Source of the DNA: Aphrocallistes beatrix
Lineage: Eukaryota > Porifera > Hexactinellida > Sceptrulophora > Aphrocallistidae
NCBI GenBank assembly: GCA_963281255.1
Contig: OY725494.1
Location: 1,005,934 to 1,069,933, forward strand
Direction of reading: 5' to 3'
Length of the DNA stretch: 64,000 nt
Position 1 is the stretch's first letter. Every line of letters begins with the position of its first letter. Below, one piece after another: positions 1 to 11,000 of this stretch. The notes under the pieces are model-generated. The model saw nothing but the letters and a program-made list of their open reading frames with translations, was not told the DNA's origin and ran no database searches. Position numbers and translations under genes: made by a program.

Positions 1-234
1 ATGAATATTTTTCGAGTTATTCGAGTTTAAAATGGGATGGTGATTTTACCATTGTGAAAATCCTTGGTGAAACAGCAAAAATTCAAAGATTTGTGACGTC
101 ATAACTCAAAAACCACATGACCGATTGATCTGAAATTTTCACAAAAGTAAAGACATATAAGTGCCCCGTTACACAGCAAATTTCAGACCAATCGGCTAAT
201 GGTAGTGAAATCATTGGTTTTTTGACATGGAATT

Positions 235-512
235 CCCCATATATATTTTCACATCATCTGATGAATTTTGAAAATGTTGCTAGAGACAGGCTTCCAACGG
301 TTGACATGGGGTTTTCAGGGGTGTAGATTTCGAATATTATATCTTCGGATCCATAAGAAATTATTCGTTAACTTATGTTTACAATATTTATATAAAGGAA
401 AAAATCCCAAATTAGGTTAGATTGAGTAACTTCAGGCGCTTGCAGGGCGACTCTGGGACACTCAATGTCCGCAAGCGAAGCGCGCTTGTTTTCAAATAAA
501 ATTTCAAAACAA
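235..512 (-). repeat. Repeat family A, truncated copy
   Basis: Matches the other family A copies (see 14594-15520). It has the block around AACGGTTGACATGGGG, the TTTACAATATTTATATAAAG block, and a GC-rich end reading GCGAAGCGCGCTTGT. Reverse orientation. The outer end is missing. Confidence 0.75.
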
Positions 513-1517
513 ATTCGTATCGTACATCCTATATATCTTCTGAAAATGCACAAATCTCGAGCTCAAAAAAGATGCGAGAGAAGAAAGAGAGAAAGGCATT
601 ATTAAATGTCTAGTTGGTATTTGTTATATACTTAATTTAACTCTAATACTCATCACTTTCAATCATTCCCTTCTATTATTTGCCAAAATTATACAACTAT
701 GCTGCGGATAACTTTTATAATCTTGTATAGAGGGGGCCCATCGATACGAGCTTCCCCGGAGCCTTTAAATTCCATCGTCGGCCCTGCATCCGGGCCATAT
801 TCCCGAGTTTGTTTCTCCGCTTGCCCCAGTTTAAAAAATTATTGTGACCGCACCTGATTCTATTCCTGGAGATTTAAGCAGTTGTCGCGATTAATCGATG
901 TCACAGTACCTTGAATCGACTCGACTGTATAATTAGGTATTTTTGTCCCATCCCGCAAATTAATACTGACAAAATTTCCGGAATGGTCCTGTCCCCTCCC
1001 AGAAATAAGGCATCTTTACACGTCTCGTCCCGGAAATTAGGCATCTTTACACGTCCCGTCCTGGAGATTAGGCATCTTAACCCATCCCGTCCCGTAAATT
1101 AGGCATGGCCATCTGGGTGAGGTGCTAAACCTACTGATAGTTGCTGACTGAGGTGTATGCAGCATGTGTGTACTATGCATAAGATAGCATGTTTACAGAG
1201 AAAAACTCGGCTATCAGTAGGCAAGAAAGATAGCACCTAACTTTACCTTTAGTGAGATTAGTGCTTTCAGCTCGCTAAGGTTCTGCAAGAGTGTAGACTC
1301 AGATTGCATTACCGAAGCAATGTAATTGAGAGCAAAATGCAAATGACTGAAACTATCGATTGAACATAAGAAAGGGCCGTCTAAATTGGCTCCACTTATA
1401 AGAAACAGTATTGCACAGCAAATCCGACGATGGATCCATGGCAAGCAAATGTCCTGTTGAAGTTTCTAAAAACACAGTAGCTCGCTGTTTAATTAAAATG
1501 TTTGGAATACACTAAGC
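513..1517. other. No gene seen; short tandem repeat at about 999-1108
   Basis: I recognise no coding region here. About 3.5 copies of a unit near 32 bp with the core TTAGGCATCTTTACACGTC lie at 999-1108. A 76-codon minus-strand reading frame at 1214-1444 matches nothing I recognise. Confidence 0.5.
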
Positions 1518-1692
1518 CAGTGGTTCCCAACGGGAGATCTACCACCCCCCAGGGGGTGTTTGCTTGCCTCAGGGGCGCTGAGAAGGATGATAATTTAGTG
1601 TAAACTGACTTAATAAATAATGAAGTAGGGGGCCTTCTGAAAGTTTCAAGCACTTTAGGGGGCGTTGCAAAGGGAATGGATGGGAATCACTG
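1518..1692. mobile_element. hAT-type MITE with perfect 8-bp target duplication
   Basis: The terminal inverted repeat starts CAGTGGTTCCCAAC and ends GGGAATCACTG. It is flanked by CACTAAGC at 1510-1517 and again at 1693-1700. An 8-bp duplication and CAGTG ends are typical of hAT elements. At 175 bp it is non-autonomous. Confidence 0.85.
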
Positions 1693-1769
1693 CACTAAGC
1701 CATACCCGATCCCAGTTCCAATGCTATCTGAGAAGAATCGTTTGATTAGGCTTGAATGAGCCTACAGAA

Positions 1770-2065
1770 ATATCGATAATACCTCGGAAGACGCGATCTT
1801 CGCCGATGAAGCATCTATCTGGATATCTGGATAAGTAGACGTCGAGTTCGCATGCAGACTAAGAATGGTAGTATCAGGACTTCCCCACCATTAAACATGA
1901 AAAAGCCTCAAAACACCGTAGACTGGCCCAGTCCAGGATGTCAAACCGATTGAGAATTTTTTTGCCTGGTTGAGGAAAGAACTTATCAAACGCGGTCCAG
2001 CGACTCTAAAGGGTCATAAAGATTATATGAGTGATAATATTTGGGAAGGTATAGATGTATTTTCC
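1770..2065 (+). pseudogene. Decayed Tc1/mariner transposase C-terminal fragment
   Basis: Plus-strand translation in shifting frames gives pieces such as FADEASIW, then PIENFFAWLRKELIKRG and DNIWEGI. These resemble the Tc1 C-terminal block (NPIENLWxxLK). Stops and frameshifts interrupt it, so it is a relic. Confidence 0.65.
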
Positions 2066-2194
2066 CTCGAACCATATTGGTGGTCAATGATAAAAGGTGC
2101 CAATTGTTAATCGATAACAATGGTTATAAAATAAATTATTAAAATACAACATATTGATTATTATTTAGAATTATACAATCAATATTATGACATA

Positions 2195-2974
2195 CGAGGG
2201 TCACTACGAAAGTTTCTGGATTAATATAGAAATAATTTAAATATCACACTACAAATTTTATAACTTTTCGAAGTATTATCTATAACATTCTAGGCTACGT
2301 TTCATCCCTTTAAACTGTATATTAATGTATTCTGACCATATTTCGTGAGGTGTGTCCAAAAATACGCTTGATATGCCTGGCCAACCTATTCAGGGGTTGA
2401 AAAATATTTCTATTAGTCTTAACTTTTCCTGGCCTGCAGGAAACAGAAAAATGTTGTATAGGGAAAGTAGTAAAAATAAGTCGGATTGGAAAGCAGAGTG
2501 ACTTCATTTCGGTCAGTCTTGGCGGCGACATGTGTTGATTGCGTCATCATGACGCCAGAATAACACCCTCAATCATGTTCTTGGACGCCCAGTCACTGTT
2601 CTATTTTGTGGTTATAAGGATTCTTGCTTACGGCTATTAACACTTAACTCAATAATGTATACGGTGATCCTAGAAATAGAATAGGATTTGGAATCAAAAT
2701 AGAACCAAATAATCATGTTTTGTGAAAAAGCATTCTGTAATAGGAACTGCAAGTTGCATAATATTATATCAGAGCTTGCTAAGACTTTCTAAGCGGATGT
2801 CTCAGAATTTCACGCAGTGCCTCAGAATTTCACGCAAGTTGTACATCCATGGTTCCTTTTATATAAGTGTCTCAGAATTTCACGCAACAGCTCTAAATAA
2901 TTTCCGATTATAGGAATGATAACTACTTGTATTCGATAACTGTGCTAGTCAGGAAACTTTCGTAATGACCCTCG
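2195..2974. mobile_element. Mariner-like element, internally decayed
   Basis: Inverted ends begin CGAGGGTCACTACGAAAG on the left and CGAGGGTCATTACGAAAG on the right (reverse strand). TA dinucleotides sit at both edges (2193-2194 and 2975-2976). No intact transposase is present. Inside, the 16-mer CTCAGAATTTCACGCA occurs three times (2801, 2821, 2871). Confidence 0.75.
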
Positions 2975-4248
2975 TATATAGTTTTTGAATTTGCGAGTTT
3001 TATTATTCTAAATAATTATGACTGTAATTAGTAAGTGGGATGATTATTTGCACCCTTAAATCAGGGTTAGAAATATCTCACTTAATAGAAATATATAGAA
3101 TATCGTCTAACTCCTGGAACTGGTATACAATTCACACGATCTCATCTGGGAATTATTATTCTTACATCTGGAAACAGCACAGCGGATATCGAGAAAATAG
3201 ATTGTAGATAAGCTAATAATAAATCAAAAAGATATAATTAAGTCAAAAAAGTGAAAGAACTACTTTAGAGTCGGGTAGGGAAAAAATTATGAAATAAATA
3301 AGCAAATAATAAACAACTAAAACTAGTGAATTCAATGAATTCAGTAATTAAAGTATATTTTTGATATCCGCACCTATACTATGCTTTCTATACAATTAGA
3401 ATTTCCTCTCCTGAATATAAAGAGTGAAGAGAAACAAACTTAACTTCAACAATTTACATAATCTAAGCCCATCTTAGTACGTAGTAAACATCAAATGGAT
3501 TGTAGACCCTTTTTAAATTTGGGATCGAGATCATAATTAGCTATGATCAGGATTGGGAACACGATCCAATTTTGAGCATCGACAAATGCCCTAATTTATA
3601 TTATACAAGTGAAAGATTCTAAATGAAGGAAATACAAAAAGTGAGCTTCATGTTAGACCCTCTCAACCATATCTTTAATGTCTGTAGGAGAATAAATGCG
3701 GAGGATGAGGTCAGTGAAGATTGAGACGAGATAAAACATCTTACTATTTAACGTATTATTATGTATTCATCATTTGAAGAATAGTTATCATAACAGACTC
3801 TACATATTATGATAAATATTCTTCAAATGATGAATATATAATAATACGTCCAGAAACTGTGTCTATCATCAAGGTTTTTATTGATTTGGAGGAGGCAATT
3901 TAATGCAATGTGAAACAACAGCTGAATTTGAAGTGAGCTAACTCAATACTGCTTTTGGCTCAGTATTGATCTTGTGAGAGGGTCAACGGCTCACTAAATA
4001 TGTATGTTTACAAAACATATTTATACTTCAAAATTCTCAATACTAAATATTTTGGTTAGTTTTTAAACATGTTGATCAACAATAGACAAATTTGATAGAA
4101 CGCGAAGACTTATATTCCTGATTTTAACAATACTAGACTGCGCTGTGTTGTACCCGAGCTTACACGAATTTGCAGATCGTATTACATAATTAGGCTGGTG
4201 AAATGACGCAAGAAACATTAACATTAACATTATCAAATTAATAGAAAT
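2975..4248. other. No gene seen; 42-bp-arm palindrome at 3751-3849
   Basis: There is no recognisable coding region. An imperfect inverted repeat has arms at about 3751-3793 and 3808-3849, with a short spacer of about 15 bases. It starts ACGTATTATTATG and ends with its complement, and is probably a small foldback element. Confidence 0.5.
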
Positions 4249-4525
4249 TCTATCACACCAGTAATTCCATTGCAGACTACTCCTATGATATAACTGTGTA
4301 GCGTATTATGTTTAAAGTATGTGTTATGTTTTCCGGTGTTGTGAAATTGAATGGATTGTTTGGGAATCAATATTGGACAAAACAGTTAATTAGATGAGCG
4401 GACTCGCGAATCGATTCTGCCACAACTAATATCAGACAGAAGGTAAATGTAAACAACGTTATTGATTGGAGGATTGCAAATGTTTTTGTTGTTCTTTGTT
4501 TCTCTTTATATTCTTGTGGCATCCC
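4249..4525 (-). pseudogene. Fragment of the tandem seven-helix-like gene family
   Basis: Shares long near-identical runs with the copy at 11977-12939, for example the blocks around CACACCAGTAATTCCATTGC and GATTGGAGGATTGC. Only the C-terminal part remains and the reading frame is broken. Confidence 0.75.
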
Positions 4526-5203
4526 ACTATGAATAATGTACGGTTTGTGAAGGAGAACTTGTCCAACTTAATCCAGACAATTGAGGGTTTGCTCTCTTTT
4601 ACCGAAATATTCCCGCTTTCTTAGACCTTTGATTGTTGGATATTGTCCCTTCTGAATAGTCTCCCATAATGTAGTAATTGTAGCTTGTATTTTTGTATTT
4701 CTCTTCTGATAGCGTTTCAATTTATTTGTGAAACTATTTCAAATTCGTTAGGCAATGACTCAATCAGCACATAAAAATTGATGTCATCCCTTTCTAAATT
4801 GCACTAAACTTAGACCATCTATCCTTATTTTTATGTCTTAGGTTTGAAGTTGATTTGAGAGAGTTTTTGGATGAGTGACTACGAGAGTTCAAATGCTTTT
4901 ACTTTCTGCTATTTATTGCTATTTTAGACACTTTGGCCTATAAATAAACTTAATCAAATCCACGCATTTGAAGTGACTTTGATAATCATTTGATTGTACC
5001 ATTTCAAGCCATAGTGAACCACAGTTTTGTCTTTTAGGAAAATATTACTTATATGGATGTCAATTGTTATTTATTGTTTGCTAATGTTAATTAATGATAG
5101 TGGAACACACTCAATACAAATTTTAGCAATAAGTTTTAAACAGCCAATATCTAAAATTACTAGTAAACTAACTATACACACACAGAGAGAGACTGTCACA
5201 AGT
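4526..5203. repeat. Spacer duplicated at 14370-14590
   Basis: About 4840-5080 matches 14370-14590 over roughly 220 bp (for example TTTCAAGCCATAGTGAACCA and TATGGATGTCAATT). The spacer was therefore duplicated along with the neighbouring pseudogene units. No gene is seen. Confidence 0.65.
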
Positions 5204-8200
5204 CACGGGTGTAATATTTCAACGAAAATTTGAGAAAAATTACCAATGCAAACCACCTCTATAACAATGTTTTAGGATGTCTATAGCATAAGAATCTCGG
5301 GTTATCTCACTCTGGTCACGTCAGAATTTTTAAATTTTCGTCTTTTTCACAGGTGTCATTAATATATATTTGAAATTTTTATTTTGTTTATTCTAAGCGG
5401 AAGAAAGATTGAATGGGTATTTATAGCATTAAGAATGGACAGAAATACAATGTATATTGTATTAAGGTGATCATTTAAGACTTGTCAGTTCACTCTTATC
5501 CTATTCTTTAAATTTATTTCAATTTTTGCTAAAATTTATACTTGTATTTCGTCTTTCATTAACATACCTTGAAAGACTACTTAAAATTAATGTTAGAATA
5601 GTGAAGAAGTGATTCTACTTCATTCGGGAGCATTTATGATATAACAGAATATCATATATGATGCTTCTGAAACCTTTTTCACAAAACTATACTTGATTTC
5701 CCATGTCGGCCATTCAATTTCGGACGAAAATGAAATTGAGGATTTTACGTATATTTTACAGTTGTACGCTAGACCTTTAAATTTTAGTTGATAATATAAA
5801 AATGCACTTTTGACTGGTAAATATTTAATCTTTCAACAATATTGGATATGGTACTGTCTCCTGATTCAGAACAGGAGGATATTAATTTCTATTGTGAGCC
5901 TACATTTAATGAAATATCAATTGTCAATCGGAGTCACTCTCATCCGAGTTTTCAGAGTCAGTCAACCAGTTATGTAGTTCTATTCTTTCTTCATCGTGCT
6001 CATTTGATTCGCTTTCAAATTCAAAATCTTGTGCGTTATTAAATTCTTCATCCGTATTTTCTGATGTATTTTCTCGGTTTTCCTATTCAATATCTTACGA
6101 TAAATGTCGAAATTCTTTGAAATTCTATTGTACAAATTAGTATTTTATTGCTCATCTATGGATATTCCAAATGAAATTTCTGATCTTTTTGATAATTATC
6201 ATATTGATAGTTTATATCGCCTTTGTCGGTTTTGTTTCAATCGACTTTCTTCCCAAACTATCCCCAAGGAAGCCATTCGCAAACCACCTACCCAACTGGT
6301 AGTAGAAAGAGCTCTGAAATTTTATCAGATACATTTCAAGGTAGAAATTTCTGATATGACTAAGCCTAAAGTTCTTTGCTCTGGCTGTCGTACTCGTCTT
6401 GCTAATCTGGAAACTGGGAAATTAACTTTGGAAAAATTCGAGAAGGACCGTAAAAATCTCGAGATTCTACCAATTATCGAAGATCAACAATATGGTACTC
6501 GTAGAATTACAGGTTGTACATCAGATAATCGTTGCCATGTTTGCCAAATTAATGGCTCTTGCCTTAACAACTGCATGGTCAAACTTAAAACTCATGGTCC
6601 TAAACCAGGCAGACCTCTAGAACAGTCACCATGTAGAACAATGTTTAGTAAATGTGGAAAATTTCTAGAAAATCACAACGATAAATTTTGTAGAAATATC
6701 CTAAAACACCCCCACAGTTCATCAGAAGCTGGAAAGCATTTTGCAGAGAGAGTAGAAGCACGAGGGTTTACAAGTAAATTAGCAGCTGGTTATATCAAAG
6801 ACACATTAAAAAAAGATATTCATTCTAATCCATGCAAGCCATTAATTGGTCTCAACCATCCCTTTGATGCAAACAACAGACTGGCAATAACAACAATCAA
6901 ATATGATGGTAGAAAAAGTCCAGTACTAAAGCAATTGAGCATTGAATCTGCTCGAGATAGTCAAAGACTAGGACATCTTGGTCTTGGAATACATTCATAT
7001 TGGGAATTGGGCAGAATTTTACGTCGGGATGGGATTGTCTTTCCTTCAGGAGGAATTATAGAGGCATGGGATGAAAAATGGTCGGTATTCGGAAGCATTT
7101 TCACTCCAATCACCCTTCAGATGATATGTAGAGAAAATACAAAGAATCCAATGCCAACGCCATTCGGATTTTGTACAGATATTGAACATCTCCTTAACAT
7201 CATCACTCATAATCAATCGGATAAAGTTTCAAGATTAAAACTACAAATTGATGGAGGAAGAGAATTCCTGAAAATGTCGTTAAATATCGTACCCATGAAT
7301 CCTGGTAGTATCTATTCTCCTACACCAAAGAGCGTACTTTCCAACTTTGTTATTGCAATGGGTCATGGTCTAGAGAACTATCAAAATCTGAAAGAGCTAT
7401 TCAGTTTTCCCTCAATTCAAAAATTGTTTTTAATCAATGCGCCTGTACAAATATCTTGTGATTTTAAGGTAGCAGCTTTAATTGTCGGGATTCAGCAAGC
7501 ATCGAGCAAATATCCCTGTCCTTACTGTTTGTGGCGCAATGGTACTTCTTGCACTGGAGTATCAAACCAATCGAGGATGCGAGAAGAAATGATGAATGAC
7601 CTTGCAAAGAAACATCATAATGTCATTAACGAACCACACATTCATTGGTCAGAGTCAGTAATGGAAAAAATTGCTCTAGCTCCACTGCATATTCTTCTCG
7701 GGCTCGTAAATAGACTATTTTCTGAATCAAAACCTAATGAAAAAGCTACAAATAAAAAAGATCGTCAGTTGTATAAACTCCACTGTATGGCGTTATGTAA
7801 ATACAATGTGTTTCGTTCAGAATATTGGAATGGCACCCTAGAAGGCAATTCTTGTTCGAGACTTCTAGACCACTTAGATGATATTCCATTTCCAGCCAGC
7901 TCAGTATGCTTTATCAATGCATTAAAAACTTTGAAACAAGTCAAAGATACATGCCTAGAGATGGTGAGAAAATCAGGTTGGCAAGATAGTATTCGAGCAT
8001 TTAGAGAAGCATGGCGTGATACAGGGTTACCTTGGTCTTTGAAATCACATATCTTATCGGATCATTATGAGGAATACTTGACCCGTTTTGAAAATGACGC
8101 AAATGCTGGTGCAGCACTTAGCTCAGAGCAAAGCGGGGAAATGCTACATTCCAGACTGCAAAAGGTATGGGATCTTCGATTCAAGACTAGGGCTGAAAAT

Positions 8201-9154
8201 CCATTATTTTCTCAACGTCTTGTTGATTGTATGGTAACATACAACTATAACTTAAATTGGGATAGGGCACAAAGGTCTTTAGAAAATACGGATGGAGAGG
8301 CTAACAATACACAAGAATTTGAAAGCGAATCAAATGAGCACGATGAAGAAAGAATAGAACTACATAACTGGTTGACTGACTCTGAAAACTCGGATGAGAG
8401 TGACTCCGATTGACAATTGATATTTCATTAAATGTAGGCTCACAATAGAAATTAATATCCTCCTGTTCTGAATCAGGAGACAGTACCATATCCAATATTG
8501 TTGAAAGATTAAATATTTACCAGTCAAAAGTGCATTTTTATATTATCAACTAAAATTTAAAGGTCTAGCGTACAACTGTAAAATATACGTAAAATCCTCA
8601 ATTTCATTTTCGTCCGAAATTGAATGGCCGACATGGGAAATCAAGTATAGTTTTGTGAAAAAGGTTTCAGAAGCATCATATATGATATTCTGTTATATCA
8701 TAAATGCTCCCGAATGAAGTAGAATCACTTCTTCACTATTCTAACATTAATTTTAAGTAGTCTTTCAAGGTATGTTAATGAAAGACGAAATACAAGTATA
8801 AATTTTAGCAAAAATTGAAATAAATTTAAAGAATAGGATAAGAGTGAACTGACAAGTCTTAAATGATCACCTTAATACAATATACATTGTATTTCTGTCC
8901 ATTCTTAATGCTATAAATACCCATTCAATCTTTCTTCCGCTTAGAATAAACAAAATAAAAATTTCAAATATATATTAATGACACCTGTGAAAAAGACGAA
9001 AATTCTGTGAAAAAGACGAAAATTCAAAAAATTCTGACGTGACCAGAGTGAGATAACCCGAGATTCTTATGCTATAGACATTCTAAAACATTGTTATAGA
9101 GGTGGTTTGCATTGGTAATTTTTCTCAAATTTTCGTTGAAATATTACACCCGTG
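5204..9154 (+). mobile_element. 3.95 kb DNA transposon with long inverted repeats, 4-bp TSD, RAG1-N-like transposase
   Basis: Termini read CACGGGTGTAATATT and its complement. The flanks are AAGT at 5200-5203 and AAGT at 9155-9158. The inverted repeats are about 830 bp each (5204 to about 6030; about 8318 to 9154) and nearly identical, apart from a roughly 19-bp tandem duplication in the right arm near 9001-9025. A paralogous empty site at about 11967-11985 (GTCACAAGTGCTAG) confirms the borders. CAC...GTG ends with a 4-bp duplication fit the CMC/Chapaev group as I know it. The element landed one base beyond the stop codon of the pseudogene at 9160. Intact ORF and matching arms suggest recent movement. 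Confidence 0.88.
6104..8413 (+). CDS. DDE-type transposase with RAG1-like N-terminal cysteine region
   Basis: Intact 769-residue protein, probably the nuclear enzyme that cuts and pastes this element. An alternative start is Met20 (MDIPNEIS). The N-terminal third has CxxC pairs at C41/C44 (LCRFC), C92/C95 (LCSGC) and C144/C147 (CHVC), then KTHGPKPGRP. This order resembles the zinc-binding N-terminus of RAG1 and of RAG1-N-like transposon proteins. The catalytic-type core has D383 (QIDGG), D453 (SCDFK) followed by C472/C475 (CPYC), and a glutamate near E675 (SSEQSGEM), a D-D-C2C-E layout seen in CMC and Transib relatives. The C-terminus is acidic. The last 30 or so codons lie inside the right inverted repeat, so an antisense copy of them sits in the left repeat. 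Assignment to Chapaev/CMC or to an N-RAG group is inference; that it is a transposase is fairly sure. Confidence 0.85.
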   Translation: MSKFFEILLYKLVFYCSSMDIPNEISDLFDNYHIDSLYRLCRFCFNRLSSQTIPKEAIRKPPTQLVVERALKFYQIHFKVEISDMTKPKVLCSGCRTRLANLETGKLTLEKFEKDRKNLEILPIIEDQQYGTRRITGCTSDNRCHVCQINGSCLNNCMVKLKTHGPKPGRPLEQSPCRTMFSKCGKFLENHNDKFCRNILKHPHSSSEAGKHFAERVEARGFTSKLAAGYIKDTLKKDIHSNPCKPLIGLNHPFDANNRLAITTIKYDGRKSPVLKQLSIESARDSQRLGHLGLGIHSYWELGRILRRDGIVFPSGGIIEAWDEKWSVFGSIFTPITLQMICRENTKNPMPTPFGFCTDIEHLLNIITHNQSDKVSRLKLQIDGGREFLKMSLNIVPMNPGSIYSPTPKSVLSNFVIAMGHGLENYQNLKELFSFPSIQKLFLINAPVQISCDFKVAALIVGIQQASSKYPCPYCLWRNGTSCTGVSNQSRMREEMMNDLAKKHHNVINEPHIHWSESVMEKIALAPLHILLGLVNRLFSESKPNEKATNKKDRQLYKLHCMALCKYNVFRSEYWNGTLEGNSCSRLLDHLDDIPFPASSVCFINALKTLKQVKDTCLEMVRKSGWQDSIRAFREAWRDTGLPWSLKSHILSDHYEEYLTRFENDANAGAALSSEQSGEMLHSRLQKVWDLRFKTRAENPLFSQRLVDCMVTYNYNLNWDRAQRSLENTDGEANNTQEFESESNEHDEERIELHNWLTDSENSDESDSD

Positions 9155-9159
9155 AAGTG

Positions 9160-9460
9160 TTAGTATATTATCTGAGATCTGAAGGCCTGAATGAATGGAG
9201 GTCTCCTTTCTTTGTGTCTTTCTACATCAGCTCTGTACCTCTCCATGAGAGGGCGAGTTATCCACTCGTTTACATGGATGTACTTCTTTCTTCTTCTCAG
9301 CAGCTTTACAATGATTGAAGTGAGGATTGCCAAGTTAAATAGAAACGCCATCACACCAATAATTCCATTGCAGATTCCTATTATGATCGAACAACCGAAA
9401 CATATTATGTGTGAAGTTTGTGTTATGTTTTCGGATATTGTGAAATTGATTGGTCCTTGA
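9160..9460 (-). pseudogene. C-terminal fragment of the tandem seven-helix-like family
   Basis: The last ~100 residues match the C-terminus encoded at 11977-12939 nearly exactly: the final helix, then LLRRRKKYIHVNEW, then the RYRADVERHKER tail. The stop codon is at 9160-9162. Upstream of about 9460 the similarity stops abruptly, so the N-terminal part is lost. The transposon at 5204-9154 abuts the stop codon. Confidence 0.8.
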
Positions 9461-9661
9461 ATTAGAAGACCAGCGTGAATGCAGAGGAATAGCAATGATT
9501 TTGGATTGGGATTCTTAGCGAGCGAAGCGAACAAATAAGGGAGTATGGGAGGCTGGCTCCCCATAAAATTTTAAAATCTTACAGAAATATCAATCTACTG
9601 CTATTCTAACCATCTTATGGAGAATTTTGAGCTAATTTATCCTATTATTCATTCATTTTGA

Positions 9662-9787
9662 CCACGGAAATGCATATCCTCTTCACCTACGTAGTATTAT
9701 GTGCCAAATATTGCATTGATGCTCTCATCCATAATCAAATTATTAGAATAAATTAAGACAAAATCAAATAGGAGCCAAAAGTTAAAA
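9662..9787. repeat. Duplicated spacer (second copy at 11722-11842)
   Basis: Near-identical runs such as GCATATCCTCTTCACCTA and CTCATCCATAATCAAATTAT occur in both places. The match resumes after the two nested transposons (GATGCATCTAGCCACTCC at about 10849), so the copy at 11.8 kb serves as their empty site. Confidence 0.7.
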
Positions 9788-10401
9788 CATAGGCGGATCC
9801 AGGGGGGGCCCAGGGGGCCCCCCCTTCGAGGACTAGCCTAATGCACTCGTTCTCGTAGTAGTATATTCCTTATTACATATTTGGGGCCCCCATTTTCTTT
9901 AGGCCAATCTAGAAAGGCGACTCTTTCCAGATTGGTCTCGCATGGGGACATCTGCTACTGTTGAGAGGGCCAATTCTGCCCTGGCATATGTAAAGACGGA
10001 ACTCCGTAGCTCAATGGGTGAAGAACGATTAAATGATTTAATTCTTCTTTATGTCCACAAAGACATTAATCTCACGTATTCTGAGATTGTAGATCGGTTT
10101 GCCATCAAAAAACCACGCTTGATGAAGTTAAGAAATCTATTAGATAACGCAGGTGATGAGACTGAGTGCTAGCCATCAGCAACTGCTAGTTTTCAGTCTC
10201 TAGTGGTAATACAGTGGCACAGTATTACATACTAAAAAATATTATGAATCTTAGTATAGTATATGCAAATGGTCATTCGATATGGGTTTTAATATAATTA
10301 TTCAAAAGATTTTCTGGGGGTCTCCCCCCAGACCCCACCAAAAGTCGCTCGTTCCACTCGCTTTGGCCCCCCCCTTTCGTGAAATCCTGGATCCGCCCCT
10401 G
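9788..10401 (+). mobile_element. Degenerate hAT element with transposase remnant
   Basis: Inverted ends: left CATAGGCGGATCCAGG, right CCTGGATCCGCCCCTG. A clear 8-bp duplication is not preserved. Codons 9942-10172 encode the hAT C-terminal dimerisation block (SATVERANSALAYVKTELRS, then GEERLNDLILLYVH), which marks the family. The rest of the transposase is gone. Confidence 0.8.
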
Positions 10402-10410
10402 AAAAAAGTA

Positions 10411-10826
10411 CAGGCAGCTTTCGACTATTCGCGGAAAATTTTTGAGTCTTGTTTTGCTATTCGCGACTCGTTCCCTCACTATTCGCGGTTTTCGTTACTC
10501 TCTTCAGTAGTTTCATGGGCTACCATAAGTCCATAACTTTATTCGTATCTACAATTTAGTTTTAGTACTAAAGGCTATACTTTACTATTTAGGTATGGTA
10601 CATAGGTTTTGCTACTTGGGGATCTATATCTTTCATTTATCACTTCATTTATTGCTGAGCATTTTACTTATCAATAACTTATTTAGCAAACTGTATCTAG
10701 CGTCGTTTTTATAATCTAGGAACGTAACCCCACTATTCTCATTGAACTAACGTCTTGCCGTTCGCGATTTTGCCATTCGCGACAATTCTCAGGAACATAA
10801 CCCCCGCGAACGGCGAGGGATACCTG
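10411..10826. mobile_element. TA-flanked MITE (pogo/Tigger-like ends)
   Basis: Sits directly beside the hAT element. Ends are CAGGCAGCTTTCGACTATTC and, on the other strand, CAGGTATCCCTCGCCGTTCG, with TA at 10409-10410 and 10827-10828. Internal repeats of TTCGCG. Non-coding. Confidence 0.65.
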
Positions 10827-10870
10827 TATGAATATATATCAGGATGCATCTAGCCACTCCATCAAGGGAT

Positions 10871-11000
10871 TTTCTGATGTGAGAAATATGGTGTTATGAA
10901 TAAGGCCATGATCAGATAGGACCCAAGTGAAAATGAAGCTACTCGATAAATGTATTTGGTTGGAATCATGTTGTTGTGTATATTTTGCTAGAATCTAACA
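10871..11000 (-). pseudogene. N-terminal fragment of the tandem seven-helix-like family
   Basis: Matches the 5' end of the copy at 15894-17101, for example GGTTGGAATCATG and TATATTTTGCTAGAATCTAAC. Only this piece of its copy survives. Confidence 0.65.

Noticed and set aside
8301-8495. Small minus-strand protein identical to one read at 5842-6042 on the plus strand
   Set aside because: Both are readings of the transposon's inverted repeat; the true coding strand there is the transposase 3' end.
9191-9460. 89-residue plus-strand protein (and the similar one at 12011-12220)
   Set aside because: Antisense shadows of the pseudogene C-termini at 9160 and 11977.
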